A stretch of 11,850 nucleotides of DNA, taken from positions 1 through 11,850 of the forward strand of contig JANXCJ010000052.1 of the NCBI GenBank assembly GCA_025060275.1. Reading direction: 5' to 3'. The notes beneath the pieces were generated by a model, which was not told where the DNA came from, searched no databases, and saw only the letters and a program-made list of their open reading frames with translations. Every line of letters starts with the position of its first letter. The stretch's first letter is position 1. The stretch comes from Bacteroidia bacterium (lineage in GTDB: Bacteria; Bacteroidota; Bacteroidia; SpSt-205). Position numbers and translations under genes: made by a program. Of the stretch, positions 7,595 to 11,850 are shown piece by piece.

Positions 7595-7667
7595 TGACTC
7601 CGCTGGGATTCGAACCCAGGACCCCTTGCTTAAAAGGCAAGTGCTCTACCACCTGAGCTACGGAGTC
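7595..7667 (-). tRNA. tRNA-Lys (anticodon TTT)
   Basis: A 73-nt tRNA. The acceptor stem is GACTCCG/CGGAGTC with discriminator A. The D arm is GCTCAGGTGGTAGAGC. The anticodon stem CTTGC/GCAAG has loop CTTTTAA, anticodon TTT. The T arm is CTGGG-TTCGAAT-CCCAG. No CCA is encoded. Only position 7594 separates it from tRNA-Leu, so both are surely cut from one transcript. Confidence 0.96.
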
Positions 7668-7689
7668 TCTCCCTCCCCCTGACGGGCAT

Positions 7690-7697
7690 CAAATATA
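7690..7697 (-). promoter_or_regulatory. Putative -7 element for the tRNA pair
   Basis: TATATTTG (7697-7690, minus) matches TAnnTTTG and ends 22 nt before tRNA-Lys, in the 38-bp gap after the T9SS-protein gene. Candidate upstream TTG boxes lie 16 nt (7716-7714) and 23 nt (7723-7721) away; neither is at the ideal 19-21. It could let the tRNAs be transcribed independently of the upstream operon. Confidence 0.4.
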
Positions 7698-7705
7698 TGG
7701 AAAAA

Positions 7706-9238
7706 TCAAGGAACAACGACCAAATGTCCCCCCTCTCCTCCATCTTCGCGCCAGACATAATAGCCAGCCTGATTAGGTGCTTGCTGCACTTGCCCCTTTT
7801 GCCAGGTAGTTATCTCTCGGCCTGTCAAGTCCCATACTTTTACCCATCCTTCTCCCTTCCCCTCCAAAGTAAAGACTTCCCCTACATGCAGAAAAGCCGG
7901 TACCTTACTTCGCCTCTGGCTCTCAGAAAAAATGCCCATTATAGCAGGAGCCTTCTCTATCCTGAGCATCATACAACCGGGAATCTGTGAGGGTGTCCAA
8001 ACCCCCATGCTACCCACCCATACTAACTCTCCTTTTGAGCAGGAAGCATCCCAACCTATCCCCAGCGGTTGATTATCTGCCTGAATGAATCCTACCCCTA
8101 TTCTACCTGTCAAAGCTAAAGGAGTGTCTATTGCATACCAAGTCCAGTCTCCCAAGCTATCCACTCGTACAGACTCGTACTTTGCATATAGGGGGGTAAG
8201 TCCATCCGAAAGTTTCCAGATACATAATTGAAAAGTTTTGCCATATTGTGTAGGTACAGGAAAGAAGCGGAGTCCTACGCGAGTGATACTTTCTGTACTA
8301 TCTAAGTCAAAGACCTGACAGAAAGGGATACCTGCTTGCCGCACACCGTATCCCTTCTCCATTTCACCATCGTCATATCCCCAGATATGCTCCCCTAAGA
8401 ATAAAACATCACGCAGCCTTTGAAGGTAGCCGGTAAAGCTACTAGCCTCCCACTCTATAACATAAGCCCCGGGCGAAAAAGGACGAGGTGCTCTTAGTCG
8501 TATAGTATCTTCGCCAGTGAGATTGCCTGACCAACTATCCAGTAGACTACCATTGAGCCAAATCCGTGCTTCGGTAGCTATACCCACCTGTCCTCCCAGG
8601 CAGGCTATGACTTGACTATCCCTAAGAGCTGCTCCAGGAAACCAAATACCATATTCTCCGCCATATACCCTCGGAAGAGATTGCCAGAATAAAGTTCTCT
8701 GGAAAGAAGTATCTGAATGTATATAGGTATATGCAATATGCCAATTGTCGTAAGGACCATAGGTACTACCCCATACACTCCACTTTAGACGAAAACAGGA
8801 ATGATACCACTTACTGTCCGCCAAAGGAAGGGTTATAAAATTGAAAGTGGTGTCGCCCTGAATGGCCCCAACTGCATACCATATCCTTTCCCATTCCCCT
8901 TGGGCATTTAGTGCCCATAAACTGAGAGTATCGTCTGCTTCAGGGGGTTCCATAAGCCCTCCCCGCTGATAACCGAAAGAGACATACACCGGGTAAAAGG
9001 AGAGGGATATACACTCACTTACGACGCTATCACCAGCCGCCTGTTCGCGACTGTCTGCTACTTGATAGGGGAGTCCATAAGAGTTAGCCCCGTTCAGAAG
9101 AAGTGTATAAGCACGAGGAGCCCTGATAGTAGAAGTCTTGCGAATTTCTGCACCATGTAGGCTCCAGGCTCCTTGATTTACTTCACCCCAATCCATACCC
9201 CAGAAGAACTGCGTCCAAATTATAAACAGCGCTTTCAT
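7706..9238 (-). CDS. Secreted protein with a T9SS-type C-terminal sorting domain
   Basis: The product is 510 aa. The N-terminus MKALFIIWTQFFWGMDWGE is short and hydrophobic and could be a signal peptide, though without a classic cleavage site. The body is rich in Trp, Tyr and Gly with no catalytic motif I recognise; repeated 'W...G' beta segments suggest jelly-roll or adhesin-like domains. The last 63 residues (from about 448) read VFTLEGKGEGWVKVWDLTGR, then AGYYVWREDGG, then HLVVVP. That pattern ('G...V.V.D..GR', 'G.Y......G....V.V') is the type A sorting domain recognised by the type IX secretion system, so export to the cell surface or medium is expected. Its ATG overlaps the PASTA gene stop (AATGA), indicating translational coupling with it. 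No T9SS machinery gene is in the window. Sorting call good; function unknown. Confidence 0.75.
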   Translation of the reverse strand: MKALFIIWTQFFWGMDWGEVNQGAWSLHGAEIRKTSTIRAPRAYTLLLNGANSYGLPYQVADSREQAAGDSVVSECISLSFYPVYVSFGYQRGGLMEPPEADDTLSLWALNAQGEWERIWYAVGAIQGDTTFNFITLPLADSKWYHSCFRLKWSVWGSTYGPYDNWHIAYTYIHSDTSFQRTLFWQSLPRVYGGEYGIWFPGAALRDSQVIACLGGQVGIATEARIWLNGSLLDSWSGNLTGEDTIRLRAPRPFSPGAYVIEWEASSFTGYLQRLRDVLFLGEHIWGYDDGEMEKGYGVRQAGIPFCQVFDLDSTESITRVGLRFFPVPTQYGKTFQLCIWKLSDGLTPLYAKYESVRVDSLGDWTWYAIDTPLALTGRIGVGFIQADNQPLGIGWDASCSKGELVWVGSMGVWTPSQIPGCMMLRIEKAPAIMGIFSESQRRSKVPAFLHVGEVFTLEGKGEGWVKVWDLTGREITTWQKGQVQQAPNQAGYYVWREDGGEGGHLVVVP

Positions 9239-10026
9239 TCCACTTGACTTTCTGGCTGCTCTCCATTTACAAACAAATCTATTGCCATTCCCATTGGAAG
9301 AGAGTCCCCGGGCACTTTCTCAGGATACTGTCTATAGACATATCCAGTAGGGACATGGGGAGCCGCTTTATAACGAATATACCCTACTGAAAGTCCCATC
9401 GCATTAATGCGGGCAATAGCCTCCTCTAAGGGCATACCCACAACTGATACAAAGGGCACTTTCTGCTCACTCAATCCCCTACTCACTACCAGAGACAAAG
9501 AACTATACTTTGGAACAAGCTGCCCTGCCTTAACAGGCTTACCTTCATGAAGCACCTCAACCACTATATCGGGCACATCACCTGTTACATACTTGACCTC
9601 AGCTATTTGAAACCCATAACTCTCTCTAAGCAGACGATAAGCTTGCTCGTAAGGCAACCCCTCTACACGAGGAAGGGGAACCTGTGGAGGGGTAGAACTA
9701 GCTACAGTAAGGTATATTCTTCTCCCTTTTTTAATGGGGGTATTAGGGGAAGGGTCTTGTAAGAGAATTGTCATTGGCAAGCGATCAGGCACGTACTGCG
9801 AGTCAATAATAACGGGATGAAATCCTGCCCGTTCTAAGGACCTTCTCACATGCTCATGATTCCTTCCTATAAGAGAGGGAAGAACATATTCTTCTTTATG
9901 GCGAGTGAGAAAAGGTAGTAGAAAGACAAAGATTATCGCATATATGAACAAAATCAATCCTAACAAAGTTGCAAGAACTATCCATGCTTCCTTTTCAGAG
10001 AGGTAATTCAACAGACGTCTCCACAT
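9235..10026 (-). CDS. Membrane-anchored protein with three PASTA domains
   Basis: The product is 263 aa from the ATG at 10026 (MWRRLLNYLSEKEAW). A longer 275-aa reading from 10062 overlaps the MarR gene by 68 nt and begins with a Cys/Ser/Pro segment unlike the family; the shorter start still overlaps it by 32 nt. A cytoplasmic N-terminus of about 13 residues precedes one membrane helix (14-39), then three PASTA repeats: 47-110 (YVLPSLIG to IYLTVAS), 116-184 (VPLPRVEGLPYEQA to LVVSRG) and 188-255 (VPFVSVVGMPLEEA to IDLFVNG). PASTA domains bind cell-wall muropeptides or beta-lactams in Gram-positive kinases; here there is no kinase or penicillin-binding domain, as is usual for Bacteroidota PASTA proteins, whose role is poorly known. 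It should face the periplasm. It is coupled to the T9SS-type secreted protein downstream. Confidence 0.88.
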   Translation of the reverse strand: MWRRLLNYLSEKEAWIVLATLLGLILFIYAIIFVFLLPFLTRHKEEYVLPSLIGRNHEHVRRSLERAGFHPVIIDSQYVPDRLPMTILLQDPSPNTPIKKGRRIYLTVASSTPPQVPLPRVEGLPYEQAYRLLRESYGFQIAEVKYVTGDVPDIVVEVLHEGKPVKAGQLVPKYSSLSLVVSRGLSEQKVPFVSVVGMPLEEAIARINAMGLSVGYIRYKAAPHVPTGYVYRQYPEKVPGDSLPMGMAIDLFVNGEQPESQVE

Positions 10027-10510
10027 GGGTATGTCTTGCGAAGGTAGTACTTCGCAGGACATTTACCCAACTCCGAAGTTGTTTAGGCGAGAGAGGGGGA
10101 AGCGCAGATCGCAGTAAGTGAGCGCGCCTACTTTGGATTTCCTCCACTAAAGCATAAGCCGAAGGCAAAAGACGAACAAGCAGACAACGCCTATCCGATT
10201 TGTCTTTACCTATTTCCACAAAACGCCAATAACTAAGATGGCGAAGGACGCGTCCTATGGCGGGTTGCGTCAGGGGTAAATAAGGATATAAGCGCTTAAC
10301 AGGTATCCACTCTCCATCCTCACTCAGACGACTTAGAATAAATAGCACCTCTACATGTGTGATGCCTAACTGATACTTGAAGGCTAATTCCTTTTCCTCC
10401 TTCTGTAGGGTATTATACAGGCGCATGAGGGAAAAACTTAAGTCGCCCCATAGTAAATTCTCCTCACGGCTCATAGTGAAGGGGAGGGGCACAAAAAGCA
10501 TGCCATTCAT
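9995..10510 (-). CDS. MarR-family winged-helix transcriptional regulator
   Basis: The product is 171 aa from the ATG at 10510; starts at residues 4 (10501) or 13 (10474, MSREENLL) are possible and would bring it nearer the usual 140-160 aa. The centre has the winged-helix pattern: helix VEVLFILSRL (53-62), a second helix (70-78), recognition helix LTQPAIGRVLRHLSYWRFVE (80-99), and the wing GKDKSDRRCLLVRLLP (101-116), the 'D.RD/SDRR' signature of MarR. Long N- and C-terminal helices would form the dimer interface. It lies 53 nt downstream of ccmB and overlaps the PASTA gene, so it is probably co-transcribed with PASTA and the secreted protein, and may control them. A palindrome at 10523-10536 may be its operator. 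The ligand is unknown. Confidence 0.85.
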   Translation of the reverse strand: MNGMLFVPLPFTMSREENLLWGDLSFSLMRLYNTLQKEEKELAFKYQLGITHVEVLFILSRLSEDGEWIPVKRLYPYLPLTQPAIGRVLRHLSYWRFVEIGKDKSDRRCLLVRLLPSAYALVEEIQSRRAHLLRSALPPLSPKQLRSWVNVLRSTTFARHTHVETSVELPL

Positions 10511-10521
10511 ATTTATGCTCT

Positions 10522-10536
10522 GAAAATTAGCATTTT
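10522..10536 (-). promoter_or_regulatory. Possible MarR operator overlapping a weak -7 box
   Basis: The inverted repeat AAAAT-TAGC-ATTTT (10523-10536) lies 13 nt upstream of the MarR start. On the minus strand TAATTTTC (10529-10522) resembles TAnnTTTG with one mismatch and overlaps it. An autorepressing MarR would bind just such a site. AT-rich short palindromes also arise by chance, so this is a weak call. Confidence 0.3.
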
Positions 10537-10563
10537 ATCAACCTGAGCTCGTAGAGGTATGTA

Positions 10564-11187
10564 TTAGTTTCGCCACACATAAGGACCTAAAAGAAGAAGA
10601 AGAAGGCTTTCTCCCACCCAGATACCGATTAAAGAGAAGAGAGAGGGAATAGGAGAAAGTACGAGCGACAAAAGTGCAAGGAATACCACGGGGAAGACCA
10701 ACACCGCCGTGATAGCATAAGAAACCTCAGCTTTGGCGCTGATGAAAGTGATTAGCAGAAGTGGAAAGGCTATTATGCCCCCCCCTAACCATGTAGTATG
10801 TAAGGGTACATAGTAGTCCCATAGTATTTTCACGCCCCACTTCATAACAAGTCCTAAACTGAGAGTCCATGATAGGGCATACAGCCACAACCCCCCTAGC
10901 CCACCGCTCTCACTGACAGAGTAATATATCCACCTCCATTCTTCTGGACGGCGCTCCAGAAGAGCACGAGGCAAGGTCAGAAAGAGAGAATAAAAGTAAT
11001 TTGTCCAAAAAATTAGTCTAAGGATTATATCTGGAACCTTTTCCCTAATCTGTACCATTCCTCCTAACAAAAAGAGAGAAAGGAGAAATATGATGATAGG
11101 TGAAAGAGCTTGCCCTCGCCGAATTTCCACTCTCCACCACCAGCTAGCAAACCATATACTTTCTCGTAACAGGGGGTAAATTTTCAT
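10564..11187 (-). CDS. ccmB: CcmB-like heme exporter membrane subunit
   Basis: The product is 207 aa, close to the usual 215-225. It has about six hydrophobic segments (around 30-45, 55-73, 98-118, 133-150, 158-178, 184-203). Family-like blocks are the N-terminal LLRES......EIRRGQALSP (CcmB: KEF..E.R....L.), FWTNYFYSLFLTLPRALLERR (60-80; CcmB has FW....F......R.....ER), ISAKAEVSYAITAVLVFPV (149-167; 'S.......L...L.FP') and the ending GPYVWRN, matching the common PYLWR. CcmB is the membrane part of the CcmABC complex that serves cytochrome c maturation system I by releasing holo-CcmE. The match is convincing to me but divergent. No ccmA, ccmC or ccmE lies beside it here. A TAnnTTTG box lies 13 nt upstream of the ATG, so it may begin the run that continues to MarR. 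Confidence 0.72.
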   Translation of the reverse strand: MKIYPLLRESIWFASWWWRVEIRRGQALSPIIIFLLSLFLLGGMVQIREKVPDIILRLIFWTNYFYSLFLTLPRALLERRPEEWRWIYYSVSESGGLGGLWLYALSWTLSLGLVMKWGVKILWDYYVPLHTTWLGGGIIAFPLLLITFISAKAEVSYAITAVLVFPVVFLALLSLVLSPIPSLFSLIGIWVGESLLLLLLGPYVWRN

Positions 11188-11200
11188 TTACAACCTTCAA

Positions 11201-11233
11201 CAAAGGTAGTCTAAACCGGATTGGGCTATACAA
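11201..11233 (-). promoter_or_regulatory. Putative Bacteroidota-type promoter of ccmB
   Basis: TACCTTTG (11208-11201, minus) matches TAnnTTTG. A TTG (11233-11231) lies 22 nt upstream, near the expected -33 spacing, and falls inside the first copy of the 31-bp direct repeat. The predicted start leaves a leader of about 6 nt before the ATG at 11187. Confidence 0.5.
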
Positions 11234-11321
11234 CTCAGTAACTTTTCACTACACCTCCGCCAGAAGGTCGCTTTCCTTTTGGTACGCTTCCTATACAACT
11301 CAGTAACTTTTCACTACACCT
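11226..11321. repeat. Perfect 31-bp direct repeat (two copies) around a 34-bp unique stretch
   Basis: The 31-bp segment at 11226-11256, beginning CTATACAACTCAG and ending TTTTCACTACACCT, is repeated without change at 11291-11321, period 65 bp. The 34 bp between (11257-11290, CCGCCAGAAGG to TACGCTTC) and the flanks differ. The repeat has only a tiny internal inverted repeat (ACT-C-AGT). The unit size fits a minimal CRISPR (31-nt repeat, 34-nt spacer), but there is no third clear copy and no cas gene in the window. A duplicated control region between the divergent genes ccmB and the fibre-like gene fits as well. I leave the class open. Confidence 0.8.
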
Positions 11322-11378
11322 GAGACCCCTATGAGTGCATATGAGGAATGAGCCTTACTCAATACCTTCATTAAGTGC

Positions 11379-11386
11379 TAACTTTG
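11379..11386 (+). promoter_or_regulatory. Putative -7 element, leaderless start of the fibre-like gene
   Basis: TAACTTTG matches TAnnTTTG and ends 5 nt before the ATG at 11392. That ATG opens a signal peptide, so the box and the peptide agree on the start. No clear TTG at -33. Confidence 0.5.
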
Positions 11387-11391
11387 CCTCC

Positions 11392-11799
11392 ATGCGAAGA
11401 TTCGTGCGTGTCCAACTTATTGGAGTCGGCTTGGCATGGGCACAAGGGAATTTTGGAATTGGTACCAACACCCCTACGGAGAGATTAGATATAGAAGGTG
11501 GTCGCCTAAGAGTAAGGGCTTACAGCGGAATAGGCACACGCCTCGCTACTGTAGATCCCACAGGGGTATTTGGTACACTTGCGGGAAATAATCCAGGTGA
11601 ATTTCTGCAGTGGAATGGAACTTCCTGGGTTTCAGCAGCGATCTCAGGGGATAACTGGGGCTCACAAGTAGCTGCCACAAGCAGCCCCATCACAGGAAAT
11701 GGAACCCCAGCAAACCCCATCACCCTCGCCCCAGGTACCGCTGATGGACAAGTCTGGCAGTGGAACGCCGCTACCAACTCCTGGCAAATATCTGAATAG
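11392..11799 (+). CDS. Secreted tail-fibre-like surface protein, 3' end unreliable
   Basis: From the ATG at 11392 the product starts with a signal peptide (MRRFVRVQLIGVGLAWAQG); an upstream GTG at 11335 in frame would add 19 polar residues before it and lies before the promoter box. Then comes NFGIGTNTPTERLDIEGGRL, a classic opening of Bacteroidota 'fibre' proteins that often end in an S74 intramolecular chaperone. Two related modules follow: GEFLQWNGTSWVSA and GQVWQWNAATNSWQ, separated by a low-complexity stretch (SSPITGNGTPANPITLAPG). The readable product is only 135 aa and stops at a TAG (11797-11799) that lies inside an adapter-like stretch starting at 11788. I think the true gene continues well beyond and that only 11392-11787 is trustworthy. 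Family role: cell-surface or phage-tail-like fibre; no enzymatic motif. Confidence 0.65.
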   Translation: MRRFVRVQLIGVGLAWAQGNFGIGTNTPTERLDIEGGRLRVRAYSGIGTRLATVDPTGVFGTLAGNNPGEFLQWNGTSWVSAAISGDNWGSQVAATSSPITGNGTPANPITLAPGTADGQVWQWNAATNSWQISE

Positions 11800-11823
11800 C
11801 GACGAGTAGGCAAAGACTGTATA
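11788..11823. other. Illumina TruSeq adapter-like sequence near the window end
   Basis: Without gaps, 28 of 36 bases match the reverse complement of the TruSeq universal adapter as I remember it, including CGGAAGAGCG- and GTAGGGAAAG-like cores (here CTGAATAGCG and GTAGGCAAAG). All eight mismatches are transversions spread every 3-6 bases. Beyond 11823 the likeness stops. It interrupts the reading frame of the fibre-like gene and supplies its stop. A library or assembly artefact is the simplest reading; the mismatches are not explained. Confidence 0.6.
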
Positions 11824-11850
11824 CTAGCTGTCACATGAAGCGCCTGCAAA

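Noticed and set aside
10027..10062. Longer PASTA protein from the ATG at 10062
   Set aside because: The extra 12 residues extend the overlap with the MarR gene to 68 nt and do not look like the family N-terminus; MWRRLLNYL from 10026 does.
11176..11196. A third, degenerate copy of the 31-bp repeat (GTAAATTTTCATTTACAACC against GTAACTTTTCACTACACC), 62 bp before the first
   Set aside because: It needs two single-base insertions and two mismatches, covers only the second half of the repeat, and contains the ccmB start codon. The likeness is low-complexity T/A sequence and could be chance.
11520..11849. Minus-strand frame opposite the fibre-like gene
   Set aside because: It is antisense to a well-supported coding frame, has no family resemblance, and its start lies beyond the adapter-like stretch, which it translates as PTRRYSDI.

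Overview
The window looks like chromosomal DNA from a member of the Bacteroidota. The support is a type IX secretion (T9SS)-style C-terminal sorting domain, a HU-CCDC81/SPOR envelope protein, a DUF3137 membrane protein, an almost complete lack of Shine-Dalgarno sequences, and several matches to the Bacteroidota -7 promoter element TAnnTTTG. Base composition and codon use look even throughout, and no transposase, integrase or phage replication gene is visible. Most genes are envelope or housekeeping functions.

Layout: 1-779 (-) is a DUF3137 membrane protein cut by the window edge. Divergent from it, 930-3618 (+) holds an outer-membrane beta-barrel protein followed by a HU-CCDC81/SPOR protein. 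Convergent to these is a three-gene operon on the minus strand (5806 down to 3644): DedA-family membrane protein, L-lactate dehydrogenase, and a YihX-like HAD phosphatase. The genes are separated by 4 nt or overlap by an ATGA. Divergent from dedA, 5861-7463 (+) carries a polytopic membrane protein and a family-2 glycosyltransferase. At 7510-7667 (-) there are two tRNA genes, Lys(UUU) and Leu(GAG), one nucleotide apart. From 11187 down to 7706 (-) come a CcmB-like heme exporter subunit, a MarR-type regulator, a three-PASTA membrane protein and a large T9SS-type secreted protein. At 11226-11321 a perfect 31-bp direct repeat flanks a 34-bp unique stretch. From 11392 (+) a secreted tail-fibre-like protein begins.

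Three things deserve attention. First, four genes have a TAnnTTTG element ending only 4-5 nt before the chosen start codon, which predicts leaderless transcripts and fixes the starts. Second, the repeat-unique-repeat unit has CRISPR-like dimensions but no cas genes nearby. Third, the last 63 bases contain a 36-nt stretch matching the Illumina TruSeq adapter (reverse complement) at 28 of 36 positions, so the 3' end of the last gene, including its stop codon, is probably an artefact. I did not find a convincing new multi-gene system; most of the window is ordinary chromosome with a few points worth checking.
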